This document shows positions 9,501-16,737 of a DNA stretch of 64,000 bases, in pieces. Below the pieces are notes generated by a model, which searched no databases, was not told the origin of the DNA, and saw only the letters and a program-made list of their open reading frames with translations. Origin of the DNA: Phycisphaerales bacterium UBA854 (GTDB lineage Bacteria; Planctomycetota; Phycisphaerae; Phycisphaerales; SM1A02); NCBI GenBank assembly GCA_002295885.1, contig DBGM01000037.1:6732-70731 (forward strand), in the 5' to 3' direction. Position 1 is the stretch's first letter. Each line of letters opens with the position of its first letter. The translations under genes and the position numbers were made by a program.

Positions 9501-9700
9501 GGGCCGAGCAGGTCGACGACCTGCGTGGCCTCCTCCTCGGCGACCTGGGGACGACTGCGGCCGGTATCAAGCACGAGCACGACGCCGAGCAGGACGAGTG
9601 CGGCCACCACGCCGAGGGCCGTCATCTTCCACGGTGTCCAGCCCTGCGACGTGCTGGTGTCGTCAAGAAGCATCCGACGGATCTTGTCCTGATCTTCCAT
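6530..9700 (-). CDS. very large LptC/LptA-like (OstA-like) single-pass membrane protein
   Basis: The protein has 1056 residues, with a short cytoplasmic N-terminus, one membrane segment at about 26-45, and the rest outside the inner membrane. Repeated short beta-strand units resemble LptA/OstA folds, for example FANGDVQVLLADGARAFADR followed by LTGEDVVIARDD, and MASGQVYIATPRRR followed by VDCDLFDYD near the C-terminus. It sits directly 3' of kdsC and kpsF, the place where LptC and LptA lie in the E. coli kdsD-kdsC-lptC-lptA-lptB cluster. I infer an LPS-transport bridge protein that combines an LptC-like anchor with many beta-taco units. It is about five times longer than LptC plus LptA would predict per unit. 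No lptB is seen. It starts 4 bases after the kdsC stop. Confidence 0.7.
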   Translation of the reverse strand: MEDQDKIRRMLLDDTSTSQGWTPWKMTALGVVAALVLLGVVLVLDTGRSRPQVAEEEATQVVDLLGPSRLQEDETATGGILDPDIGLDLPAGGWVQIADSRGQLSQQYRCEHLDPNPPEYPAHWIDMIRPQVELYLSNDRLLTITGERAVAYAPSRALETGRITGDVRINLYEPVDGRVADPSLHAPSLEMRTTRAEFDNFLGKILCDDRIDLVTETETMVGHDLEVLLNSQADRIEYLSMQRLDYLLLQPENESVALRPDPNWPPRRNARITSAPPVVRPAAINPVSSTPDPSDAIFYTLTLNENIRILQGGIRNGKVVTGDDLHVTFSLESDAFEGQARRFDSTGMPMARAMPWPERLTWMTLATTGTAPVPGPDDILLTCDGPVTMVPVEDSRDRPASPDETRAELVGSPVYILDSAELTEITCGRVVYHALDDRFDLHADEVRDVLIRDDRLRARGSHMWLSRERGEGGFTDAGTVSMVARAENPLDTPDTIPPTDPTAANQPIAVTESEAAETGSELDITWTGGVDLAFEPSSSSDQPVLQQIVFKGDVDVQSVDGVISCQQLKMRFEKNETGKAVPARMTAVEQVMARNDDQTIWADDLDVTFAQAPESEASPSTDDSDSDSLIGSDTRVQDVFANGDVQVLLADGARAFADRLQADAAQETVQLTGEDVVIARDDMLIDHGRSVTLRRKEGTAYWDGPGQARLLTRPLDLRSGTRIKRPQIAPRRRGDPPSVTMRARWNESMNYDSNFNEGAGEIKLTGAVSVIAEPNPGERNRLDGRTLILQFSHTEPELGTARSRRDDADPFDAAGSGRVLERLIARGDARLEQRAWQAPDRTDEPRIFYVAAKHLTWNDLAEQAEVVGDGELVIRDPDNGTGEDDGEGRGLFKGPGTSRFVWTRRLDMARDADGVFELSMEGEVEGIYRGLTDRDIASITAERIEARTRPSADPRTEQDRNPEESVLDLGDDMDIDRLMASGQVYIATPRRRVDCDLFDYDVGTGLAKVAAAQGRSVSILTEGSPTPVRAGSVLWNMDPAIDTITITGARGGAINP

Positions 9701-9703
9701 GGG

Positions 9704-10237
9704 TCAGCCTTCCTGCCGGGCCGTCTGCCATCTGGAAAGCAGATCGTCCCAGCATCCCTGTGCCTGGAGCAGTGTCTCGATGACTTCCCGGATGGCGCCG
9801 TGCCCCCCCGGGGTGTCGGTGACCAACGCCGCTGCGGTGCGGACCTCCGTCGCGGCATCGGCCACGGCGATGGGCAGTGCGACCGCGTGCAGCATGGGGA
9901 GATCCGGAAGATCGTCGCCCATCGCGGCTGCGTGCCGGAGATCGATTCCGGTTGCGCTGCTCACGGATTCCAGGGCCGTCAACTTGTCACGACAGCCCTG
10001 GTGGACGTGCTGCACGCCGAGTTCGGCGGCCCGGCGGGTGACGGCCTCGCTGCTTCGGCTGGAGATGATCGCGACTTCGTGTCCCGCATCCCGCCAGAGC
10101 TTGATGGCCAGACCGTCGCGTACGTGGAAGCGTTTGCTCTCGACGCCGTGTTCGTCATAGACGATGCGGCCGTCGGTCATGACGCCGTCCACGTCGAGGC
10201 AGAGGAGCCGGATTCCACCGGCGGTTTCAGGATCCAT
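9704..10237 (-). CDS. kdsC: 3-deoxy-D-manno-octulosonate 8-phosphate phosphatase (HAD family)
   Basis: KdsC removes phosphate from Kdo 8-phosphate to give Kdo, the core LPS sugar. The 177-residue protein has the HAD nucleophile motif DVDGVMTDG (D15 and D17), the FHVRDGLAIKLW segment, the SSRSSEAV motif II region, the motif III lysine (CRDKLTAL) and the motif IV acidic pair (MGDDLPDLPML). No cap domain is present, as expected for the C0 subclass. GGAGGACC lies just before the ATG. It is followed by the LptC/LptA-like gene and preceded by kpsF on the same strand. Confidence 0.93.
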   Translation of the reverse strand: MDPETAGGIRLLCLDVDGVMTDGRIVYDEHGVESKRFHVRDGLAIKLWRDAGHEVAIISSRSSEAVTRRAAELGVQHVHQGCRDKLTALESVSSATGIDLRHAAAMGDDLPDLPMLHAVALPIAVADAATEVRTAAALVTDTPGGHGAIREVIETLLQAQGCWDDLLSRWQTARQEG

Positions 10238-10261
10238 CCCAGGTCCTCCTGCGTTGGTGGC

Positions 10262-10267
10262 ATTGTA
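10262..10267 (-). promoter_or_regulatory. -10 box (TACAAT) upstream of kdsC
   Basis: TACAAT on the minus strand lies 24 bases before the kdsC ATG, in the gap between kpsF and kdsC. It would give kdsC and the LptC-like gene their own start site in addition to read-through from kpsF. No -35 is recognisable. Confidence 0.4.
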
Positions 10268-10289
10268 GGGTGGCCCGACGGGGTGTGGG

Positions 10290-11351
10290 TCACTCCTGGA
10301 CGATCTTCAGCGTGATCAGATCCTGGACATCGATGAGCCCACGGGGACGTCCGTCCTCGTCCACCACGGGAATCTCGTCGATTCGATGCTCCGCGATCAG
10401 TTGCCGGGCGTCGCGGGTTCGATCGTCGAGCCGCAGGCTGCGGGGATGCGTGGTCATCACGTCGCGGATCGGGCGGGAGAGGCCCTGCGGATCCTCCATC
10501 ATGAGGCGACGCAGGTCGCCGTCGGTGAAGATGCCGCTGAGGCGTCCTTCGTCGTCCACGAGCATGATCGCACCGGCGCGGCGATGGTCCCCATCGGTCC
10601 ACGCCTCGTCGAGCGCCTGCTTGACGCTGTGGTTCTGGGAGACGACGGGGAGGTTCTCGCCGACGCGAAGCCGCATGACTTCGTCGACGCTGCGCAGCGA
10701 ACTGCCCAGCTTGCCGCCGGGATGGTGGCGATGGAACTCGTCCTCGGTCAGTCGCCGCCGTCGTGCCACGGCCATGGCCAGTGCGTCGCCGCACGCCAGG
10801 GTGGCGGTGGTGGAGGTGGTCGGGGCGAGATTGAGCGTGCCCGCCTCCTCCAGTTCGCCCAGGGCGATGTGCACGTCGCAGAGTTCGGCCAGCTTGGAAT
10901 CGTGTCGGGCCGAAATGCCCAGGCGAGGAACGCCGTCCGCCTTGAGGATCGTGGCCAGGTTGACCACCTCCTCGGTGGTTCCGGAGTACGACAGCAGCAT
11001 CACCACGTCGTCCCGGCGGATTCGTCCCAGGTCGCCGTGCACCGCTTCGGCGGGGTGGAGGACATTGGAGGGAATGCCGACGCTGCTGAAGGTGGCGGAG
11101 ATCTTGGCCCCGATCAGTCCGGACTTGCCCATGCCGCTGACGACCACGTGCCCCTCGCAGCCGGCGATGAGATCGACGGCCGTTTCCCAGCGGGTGGCTT
11201 CGGGGCCGGTCGGATCGGCCGCCACGGCGTCCGCCAGCCGCTGGATCGCTTCGGCTTCGGTGCGAAGCACGTCGCTGATGCACCCGGTGGCCCGCTCTCC
11301 CGTGGAAGAGAGGTCTTCGTGGTTCTTCGAATTGGACGGAGTGACGCTCAT
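10290..11351 (-). CDS. kpsF: arabinose-5-phosphate isomerase KpsF/KdsD (SIS plus CBS pair)
   Basis: This enzyme interconverts ribulose 5-phosphate and arabinose 5-phosphate, the first step toward Kdo. Residues 60-190 form a SIS domain with GMGKSG at 73-78, the HPAEAVHGDLG segment and SYSGTTEEV. Two CBS domains occupy about 225-350, ending VDVQDLITLK-like. At 353 residues it is slightly longer than E. coli KdsD because of an N-terminal extension of about 25 residues. The open frame continues upstream across scpA, so the ATG at 11349-11351 is taken as the start because it begins the family sequence. With kdsC, kdsA and the LptC/A-like protein it indicates that this organism makes Kdo-containing LPS. 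Confidence 0.92.
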   Translation of the reverse strand: MSVTPSNSKNHEDLSSTGERATGCISDVLRTEAEAIQRLADAVAADPTGPEATRWETAVDLIAGCEGHVVVSGMGKSGLIGAKISATFSSVGIPSNVLHPAEAVHGDLGRIRRDDVVMLLSYSGTTEEVVNLATILKADGVPRLGISARHDSKLAELCDVHIALGELEEAGTLNLAPTTSTTATLACGDALAMAVARRRRLTEDEFHRHHPGGKLGSSLRSVDEVMRLRVGENLPVVSQNHSVKQALDEAWTDGDHRRAGAIMLVDDEGRLSGIFTDGDLRRLMMEDPQGLSRPIRDVMTTHPRSLRLDDRTRDARQLIAEHRIDEIPVVDEDGRPRGLIDVQDLITLKIVQE

Positions 11352-11386
11352 CGTTCGGTATGATGGAGCCTCGGCTCCACGGTCCC

Positions 11387-11392
11387 ATTGTA
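11387..11392 (-). promoter_or_regulatory. -10 box (TACAAT) upstream of kpsF
   Basis: GGTACAAT on the minus strand lies 35 bases before the kpsF ATG in the kpsF/scpA divergent gap. The gap also holds a small hairpin (GGAGC, CTCG loop, GCTCC at 11365-11378) and, on the plus strand, TATGAT at 11359-11364 that could serve scpA. Confidence 0.4.
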
Positions 11393-11438
11393 CCGGGATC
11401 CGCTTCGACGCTCCCTGTCCCCCCGGAGGCGGATACGC

Positions 11439-12266
11439 ATGCCCTCGATCCAGGAAGACTACACGGTCCAGCTCGAGTCCTTCGAAGGGCCTCTGGACCT
11501 CCTGCTGTTCCTGATCCGGCGGGCCGAGGTGGACATCCAGGACATCCCGATCGCGGCCATCACGGACCAGTATCTGCTGGTGCTTCGGCAGGTTGACTCG
11601 GTCGACGTGGAGCTGGCCGGCGACTTCCTGGTCATGGCGGCCACCTTGATGGAGCTCAAGTCCCGCACGCTTGCTCCGACGCAGGCCGAGGGCGAGGACG
11701 GGGAGGAGGGGGGAACCGACGAGCTCGTGGATCCCCGTCAGGATCTCGTCCAGCAGCTGCTGGCCTACCAGCGGATCCGTTCCGCGTCGGAGGCGCTGGA
11801 GGAGCGTCGTTCGGAGTTCCAGCGGCGACTCCGGGTCCGCATTCGTCCTTCGGACGAATCGGTCCGGATGGATCAGGAGGACGGACTGGACATCGAGGAT
11901 GTCCATGTCATGGATCTCTCGGAGGCCTACGACGACATCGCCTCGGCCATCGACTTCGATCGACTGGGCGATCACCACGTCGCGATGGACGAGGTGCCCA
12001 TCGAACTCTACAAGCAGGATCTGATGGATCGGCTGCACCGTCGCGGCGGGACCACGCTGTCACTGCAGGAGACGTTCGCCGGTCGAAGTCCGGCGCAGCG
12101 ACTGGGCATGTTCCTGGGCCTGCTCGAACTGGTGCGGACCCATCGGATCTCCTGCCAGCAGGAGGATTGGGGCGCGCCCATCATGCTCGAGCTTCGCGGC
12201 GAGGCGGAATGGATCGAGCACGCGAACTTCGACGACGAGCCGACGCCGGACGATACCGCGGACTGA
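11439..12266 (+). CDS. scpA: segregation and condensation protein A
   Basis: ScpA is the kleisin subunit that bridges SMC heads and binds ScpB in the bacterial condensin complex. The N-terminal FEGPLDLLLFLIRRAEVDI block, ITDQYL, and AGDFLVMAATLMELKSRTL are diagnostic. The C-terminal winged-helix part includes FLGLLELVRTHRI. The length is 275 residues. The ATG at 11439 has GGAGG 9 bases upstream, whereas an ORF start at 11388 would add 17 basic residues not seen in the family. scpB does not follow. The next gene is rluB on the opposite strand, with directly abutting stop codons. Confidence 0.93.
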   Translation: MPSIQEDYTVQLESFEGPLDLLLFLIRRAEVDIQDIPIAAITDQYLLVLRQVDSVDVELAGDFLVMAATLMELKSRTLAPTQAEGEDGEEGGTDELVDPRQDLVQQLLAYQRIRSASEALEERRSEFQRRLRVRIRPSDESVRMDQEDGLDIEDVHVMDLSEAYDDIASAIDFDRLGDHHVAMDEVPIELYKQDLMDRLHRRGGTTLSLQETFAGRSPAQRLGMFLGLLELVRTHRISCQQEDWGAPIMLELRGEAEWIEHANFDDEPTPDDTAD

Positions 12267-13160
12267 TCACTCGGTGCCGATGCGCCGCAGCATGTCGATC
12301 TCGCCCTGCGTCAGATCCCTCCACTGCCCCGGCTGCATCCCCTTCAGGGTGAGCGGGCCGATCTTGATTCGACGCAGTTTCTTCACCGGATGCCCCAGCT
12401 TGGCCATCATCCGTCTGATCTGTCGATTGCGGCCTTCGGCCAGCACGATCTTGAGGCGGGTCCGGTCGCGATCCCGGTGGATGAGTTCGATCGAGGAGGC
12501 GGCATGCCGTCGCATGTCCTCGGTGCCCGACGGACGGCGGCGTGATCGCCGCCGGCTGGTGAGCAGGACGCCGCGTTGCAGCCGTTTGATCTCGCGATCC
12601 GTCAGTTCCCCCTGCACGGACACCTCGTACTCCTTGCGTATTCCGTGCCGGGGATGGGTCAGGCGGGCGGCGAGTTCGCCGTCGTTGGTGAGGATCAGCA
12701 GTCCGGAGGAGTCGATGTCCAGTCGGCCCACCGGAAACAGCCTGGCTCTGGAGGGATGGGGCACAAGGTCGATGGCGCGACGCCGATCACCGGGGTCGTC
12801 GTTGGTGCACACCACGCCGCGGGGCTTGAAGAGCAGTACGTGCACCAGCGGAGCGGTGGTCCGAACACCTTCGCCGGACACCGTGATGCGGTCCCGCTGC
12901 GGGTCGACCCAGGCCGGCAACCAGTCGACGAGCGTTCCGTTCACCCGGACCTCGCCCGAGGTGATGAGTTCCTCGCAGTCCCGTCGTGAGGCCACACCGG
13001 CGGCGGCGAGCACCTTCTGCAGCCGCTGGCCGCGCTGGGCATCTCGGTACGCGTCGCCGTTGTCCGACGGAGCGTCCGGATCGGGGGCCACGGACCAGCC
13101 GGCGCCGGGAGGGGGCGGAGGCGGTACGGGGGCATGTCGGGCTTCGTCGTCTCGGGGCAT
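12267..13160 (-). CDS. rluB: 23S rRNA pseudouridine synthase, RluB/RsuA family
   Basis: The protein has an N-terminal proline-rich tail, an S4 RNA-binding domain (about residues 45-100, LQKVLAAAGVASRRDCEELI) and a TruA/RsuA-type catalytic domain. Catalytic Asp148 lies in GRLDIDSSGLL. The GVVCTNDD, EYEV and GRNRQIRRM segments match the RluB/RluE/RsuA group. RluB modifies U2605 of 23S rRNA in E. coli, but the exact target here is inferred. The ATG at 13160 was chosen because the upstream open frame (to 13403) has no family similarity. An insertion rich in Arg follows LQRGVLL. Confidence 0.88.
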   Translation of the reverse strand: MPRDDEARHAPVPPPPPPGAGWSVAPDPDAPSDNGDAYRDAQRGQRLQKVLAAAGVASRRDCEELITSGEVRVNGTLVDWLPAWVDPQRDRITVSGEGVRTTAPLVHVLLFKPRGVVCTNDDPGDRRRAIDLVPHPSRARLFPVGRLDIDSSGLLILTNDGELAARLTHPRHGIRKEYEVSVQGELTDREIKRLQRGVLLTSRRRSRRRPSGTEDMRRHAASSIELIHRDRDRTRLKIVLAEGRNRQIRRMMAKLGHPVKKLRRIKIGPLTLKGMQPGQWRDLTQGEIDMLRRIGTE

Positions 13161-13186
13161 GGTGAATCCGGGGGTTCGAATCGAGT

Positions 13187-13192
13187 AGTCTA
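13187..13192 (-). promoter_or_regulatory. -10 box (TAGACT) upstream of rluB
   Basis: CGGTAGACT on the minus strand lies 26 bases before the rluB ATG. The rest of the 181-base gap to the next gene (13161-13341) holds one inverted repeat (GGAACCC at 13231-13237, GGGTTCC at 13253-13259) and no other recognised signal. Confidence 0.35.
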
Positions 13193-13341
13193 CCGGGCGT
13201 CGCGGACGTGCGTGGCCCCTGCAGTGGCTGGGAACCCCATTCCTTGCCGATAGGGTTCCAACGCCGTGGATACCGGCCTGGGAGCCTCTCAATCGCCCCC
13301 AGTCGACGCATGGATCGAATCGCGGAACTGGGGCCAAGGCA

Positions 13342-14313
13342 ATGTTCAACCGGTTGCGACAACTGGTCAGGCGGATCGAAGCCGTCCCCCACGCCGATCT
13401 CACCCGCGGTCAGCGATTCCTCCGTTTCCTGTGGCAGCTGTGGCGTTCCGCCTACCGACAGATGCGCCGGGATCGGGCCGGCTCGAACGCGGCGGCCCTC
13501 ACCTTCCGCACCCTCTTCTCGCTCATGCCGTTGCTGGTCCTGGCGGCGATCGTCGCCAAGGCCGTGGTCCGCAAGGAGCTGTTCCTCCAGAGCGTGCGGG
13601 ACCTGGCCAACTGGTTCCGTCTGGAGGACATCCGCATCACCATTCCGTCCACGGACGGGGGGGCCAACGAGACCGTCGACCTGGTCGAATGGTTCCAGCG
13701 CATGGCCGAGCAGGCGATGGCGATGGATCTCACCGGGTTGACGTGGATCGGCCTCGCCGTGGTGCTCTACTCGGCCCTGCGTCTGGTGGAGGAGGTCGAC
13801 ACCACCTTCAACATGATCACGCGATCCACTCCCCGCAACTGGATACGACGTCGCATCTGGGTGTACGTGGGTGTGATCGTTCTCGCACCTCTGCTCACCG
13901 TGGTCGCGGTGTGGTGCCTCGATCGGGTGATCGAGGAGACGGCGGGTGTCTTGGGATTCTGGACGTGGGTGACGCCCTTCCTGCAGTCGGTCGTCTCCAT
14001 CGTCTCGGTGTGGCTGCTGCTCCGGTTCTGCTACCGCCGCATTCCCGCCCGGGTCATTCGACGCCGTCCGGCGGCAGTGGGCGCCGCATCCGCCACCCTG
14101 CTGCTGGGACTCGGGCAGTGGGCGTTGACGTTGTACATCGAGGGGGCGGTCCGCTCCAGTCCGCTCGGAGGGAGTCTGGGCTTCGTGCCGGTCTTCATGT
14201 TCTGGATGTACCTGATGTGGCTGTCGGTCCTCTACGGACTCGAGATCGCCATGGTCTCGCAGCGACTGGGTGATCTGCGAAGCCGTGATCGCTTTAAGGA
14301 TCCCGCCGGCTAG
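13342..14313 (+). CDS. YihY/UPF0761 family inner-membrane protein
   Basis: This is a 323-residue polytopic protein of the YihY (formerly 'ribonuclease BN') family. The family core is visible as RAGSNAAALTFRTLFSLMPLL near residue 45, a large loop with VDLVEWFQ, SALRLVEEVDTTFNMI, RNWIRRR, and the C-terminal SLGFVPVFMFWMYLMWLSVLYGLEI. About six membrane segments are expected. The molecular function of this family is not established. The ATG at 13342 follows a weak AAGG. The last 20 bases overlap the 3' end of the convergent DUF1570 gene. Confidence 0.85.
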   Translation: MFNRLRQLVRRIEAVPHADLTRGQRFLRFLWQLWRSAYRQMRRDRAGSNAAALTFRTLFSLMPLLVLAAIVAKAVVRKELFLQSVRDLANWFRLEDIRITIPSTDGGANETVDLVEWFQRMAEQAMAMDLTGLTWIGLAVVLYSALRLVEEVDTTFNMITRSTPRNWIRRRIWVYVGVIVLAPLLTVVAVWCLDRVIEETAGVLGFWTWVTPFLQSVVSIVSVWLLLRFCYRRIPARVIRRRPAAVGAASATLLLGLGQWALTLYIEGAVRSSPLGGSLGFVPVFMFWMYLMWLSVLYGLEIAMVSQRLGDLRSRDRFKDPAG

Positions 14314-15460
14314 CGTTCCACTGGTCGATCTCGTCGCGGAGCCAACGGCGTTCGAGCCGTTCGATGGGGCCGAAGGAATCCTCGAACGCCCGTACGAAGT
14401 CCGCCGGGAACTCCAGGTCCGCGCGTTCGCGCAGTGAACGCAGGTAGTTGTTCAACTGGGTCCGGCGGAACCGGTAGAGCCATCGGACCAGGGCATAGGA
14501 CTGGTTGTAGAACACCTTGATGCGTTCGGGCGGAACGTCGGCGAAGTTGTGGAAGGTCAGCAGGGTCCGCAGGGGCATCAGTTCGTTGTCGGCAAGGGCG
14601 GCCCGGAAACCATCCCGGCGAAGCGTGGACTCGTGCGCAGGCCCGAAGGCGTAGGCGGTGTCGTCCGTCTCGAAGCAGGTCGCGAAGCCCTCGTGCAGCC
14701 AGTAGCCCCAGCCTCCGCGACAGTCGACGAATCCGGTGAGCCAGCTCAGCTGATGGAAGGCCTCGTGGGCGGTGATGGAGGTCCGCAGTTCCTGTTCCAG
14801 CCGGTCGAGCCGGCTTCGCTGCTGTTCAAGATGCCGGTTCCATGATTCGACGGCCTTCCGCTGCTGGTCCTCGACCCGAGGAGCGTCGTTCGTCCGCTCC
14901 GACTCCTTCCGGTACGCCTCGAGCTCCTCGCGTTCGGTCCGGATCTGCTCTCGGGCCTCGACCAGAGCCGGGATCCCCCGGGGTTCGTAGAAGACGATCC
15001 ACTGGTCGAGGGGGGAGAAGAAACCTCCGACGGCCGCGGAGATCCGGCTCGGACTGCGACCGCAGGTGGACGCGAACTCGGAGAATGCGTCTTGATCCCG
15101 GAACACGATGCAGAGCATCTTGTGCCGAGGCATCGGCCGCACGGATCCGAGGACCTGGCACAGCCGGATGAACTGGTGGCGGGTCGACTTCAAGTCGCGG
15201 TGAATGTGCTTGATGCTTGTGTAGTCGGCATCCGTCAGGACGACCCAGTACCGCTCCTCGTAGGTCCGGAACTCCGGACCGAGGCAGGCCCGAGCCCGGG
15301 CCAGGACCTCCTCGATCGGCTCCTGGGTGAGGACGTATTCGCGTGGAGCGGCGTCTTCGGCGGGCTCCGAGGATTTCGTCGGTGGGGACGGGGCCGTCGG
15401 GGCCGCGGTCGGCTCGATCGCCATGGACGTCATGAGGAGGAGTGAAAGCAGGCAGGGCAT
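14294..15460 (-). CDS. secreted DUF1570-type putative metallopeptidase
   Basis: The protein has a signal peptide (MPCLLSLLLMTSMAI) and a Pro/Ser/Thr linker, then a globular domain of the kind seen in planctomycete DUF1570 proteins. A gluzincin-like zinc site is visible: HEAFH at 232-236 and a downstream WLHEGFATCFE with Glu257. It is therefore likely to be an extracytoplasmic zinc peptidase, though activity is inferred from the motif alone. A charged helical stretch (about 165-225) precedes the HExxH. The ATG at 15460 has GGAG 5 bases upstream, whereas the ORF start at 15502 puts charged residues before the signal sequence. It overlaps the yihY-like gene by 20 bases tail to tail. Confidence 0.7.
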   Translation of the reverse strand: MPCLLSLLLMTSMAIEPTAAPTAPSPPTKSSEPAEDAAPREYVLTQEPIEEVLARARACLGPEFRTYEERYWVVLTDADYTSIKHIHRDLKSTRHQFIRLCQVLGSVRPMPRHKMLCIVFRDQDAFSEFASTCGRSPSRISAAVGGFFSPLDQWIVFYEPRGIPALVEAREQIRTEREELEAYRKESERTNDAPRVEDQQRKAVESWNRHLEQQRSRLDRLEQELRTSITAHEAFHQLSWLTGFVDCRGGWGYWLHEGFATCFETDDTAYAFGPAHESTLRRDGFRAALADNELMPLRTLLTFHNFADVPPERIKVFYNQSYALVRWLYRFRRTQLNNYLRSLRERADLEFPADFVRAFEDSFGPIERLERRWLRDEIDQWNASRRDP

Positions 15461-15704
15461 GGCATCTCCGAAGAGGATCGGGGCACGTTTCGTTGCAGAC
15501 AAGCATGCAGTGTCCCGAAACGATTCTCAAGTCCTTTCTTCGGACCGATAATCGGGGTCCGATGTGAATATGGCGGATCTGTGCGGATTCTCGGTCGAGT
15601 GCGGACTCGATCCGGGGGTCGGGGCCGGTCCAGGGCTCAGGTCGGATGCGGACTGGATCGATGGGAGGGGGGAACAGACCTGATTTGGAGCAGGGAGAGA
15701 ACAC

Positions 15705-16082
15705 ATGACCCAGACGACCTTCAATCCGTACGTGAGCACCTCCGTGTGCAACGGGGACTTTCACATCCACATCACTTCGCCCCGCGTGGGGGATCACGAG
15801 GCCTCGATCATCGCGGCCGCCGTGCATCGCGTGCTGCGCAGCCAGGGACGATCTCTGAAATCGATGGTTCTGGACGTATCCAGTGTCCAGATGATGCAGA
15901 GCGTCGGCCTGGGCATGTGCATCGACATCCGGAACACCGCCGATGCCTTCGGGCTCCAGACCACCCTGGTGGGACTGAATGGTCGGCTGGCCCAGATGTT
16001 CCGCATGCTGAAGATCGACCGTCTCTTCGCCACGGAAACGGGCGGAAACACCGTCCGGACGGAGTGGATGGCCGCCGCGTGA
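15705..16082 (+). CDS. STAS-domain protein (anti-sigma-factor-antagonist-like)
   Basis: This 125-residue single-domain STAS protein resembles SpoIIAA/RsbV. The VLDVSSVQMMQSVGLG segment corresponds to the loop that carries the phosphorylatable Ser (here Ser66, in QSVG rather than the usual DSSG). TTLVGLNGRLAQMFRMLKIDRLF matches the C-terminal helix region. It probably participates in a partner-switching pathway. The RsbU-type phosphatase at 20.3 kb and the HATPase at 40.2 kb are candidate partners by type only. A good GGAG/GGGAG lies upstream of the ATG. It stands alone in the 15.5-16.1 kb interval. Confidence 0.82.
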   Translation: MTQTTFNPYVSTSVCNGDFHIHITSPRVGDHEASIIAAAVHRVLRSQGRSLKSMVLDVSSVQMMQSVGLGMCIDIRNTADAFGLQTTLVGLNGRLAQMFRMLKIDRLFATETGGNTVRTEWMAAA

Positions 16083-16158
16083 TCTTTCCGGTGGCATTGG
16101 GGTGCCGACGGGTCTACCATGGTCTCGAGGCCGCATGACGCGGCCAGGGAGTTGATCC

Positions 16159-16731
16159 ATGGGTCTCGAAGCCGCACTTCCAGTCGACGGATTTCTCACC
16201 ACACAGCTGAACCGGGTCATCAACTGGGCCCGACGCTCCAGCCTGTGGCCGATGCCGTTCGCCACTGCCTGCTGCGGCATCGAACTGATGGCGACGGCCT
16301 CCAGCCGCTTCGACCTGTCCCGGTTCGGGGCGGAGGTCTTCCGCTTCAGCCCCCGCCAGGCGGATCTCCTCATCGTGGCCGGTCGGGTCAGCGTGAAGAT
16401 GCTGCCGGTGATGCAGCACATCTACAAGCAGATGACCGAGCCCAAGTGGGTGATCTCCATGGGGGCCTGTGCTTCGACCGGTGGTGTGTTCGACACCTAC
16501 GCCGTGGTGCAGGGGATCGACCAGTACGTCCCCGTCGACGTGTACGTTCCCGGCTGTCCTCCGCGTCCCGAGATGCTCATCGAGGGGATCATGGCCATCC
16601 AGCGGATCATCGACCAGGACAACATTCCCTACGACGGTCAGGGCCGGCGGCTGCCGCTGCAGTTGGCGGTCGAGCCGACCCACCAGCCGTCCGGTCAGCC
16701 CATCGACGTCAGCATCGGGGCCACCGGCTGA
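16159..16731 (+). CDS. nuoB: NADH-quinone oxidoreductase subunit B
   Basis: NuoB carries iron-sulfur cluster N2 of complex I, the last electron carrier before quinone. All four ligand cysteines are present: C38 and C39 in ATACCGIE, C104 in MGACASTGG, and C133 in VPGCPPRPE. At 190 residues it has the usual length. CAGGGAG precedes the ATG, and a TACCAT box (16115-16120) lies 38 bases upstream. It is not in a nuo operon: nuoC is about 10 kb away on the other strand and the rest is not in the window. It converges on purH with a 6-base gap. Confidence 0.95.
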   Translation: MGLEAALPVDGFLTTQLNRVINWARRSSLWPMPFATACCGIELMATASSRFDLSRFGAEVFRFSPRQADLLIVAGRVSVKMLPVMQHIYKQMTEPKWVISMGACASTGGVFDTYAVVQGIDQYVPVDVYVPGCPPRPEMLIEGIMAIQRIIDQDNIPYDGQGRRLPLQLAVEPTHQPSGQPIDVSIGATG

Positions 16732-16737
16732 ACGTCA

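Noticed and set aside
8315..10315. 666-codon open frame on the plus strand
   Set aside because: It is antisense to the LptC/LptA-like gene and kdsC. Its translation has no recognisable domain, and long antisense frames are expected at this GC content.
13161..13200. GGTTCGAA string resembling a tRNA T arm
   Set aside because: The flanking bases do not form a T stem or an acceptor stem, so no tRNA is present.
16090..16110. TGGCAT...TGC before nuoB as a possible sigma-54 promoter
   Set aside because: The distance between GG and GC is 9 instead of 10 bases, and a TACCAT -10 box nearby is a simpler explanation.
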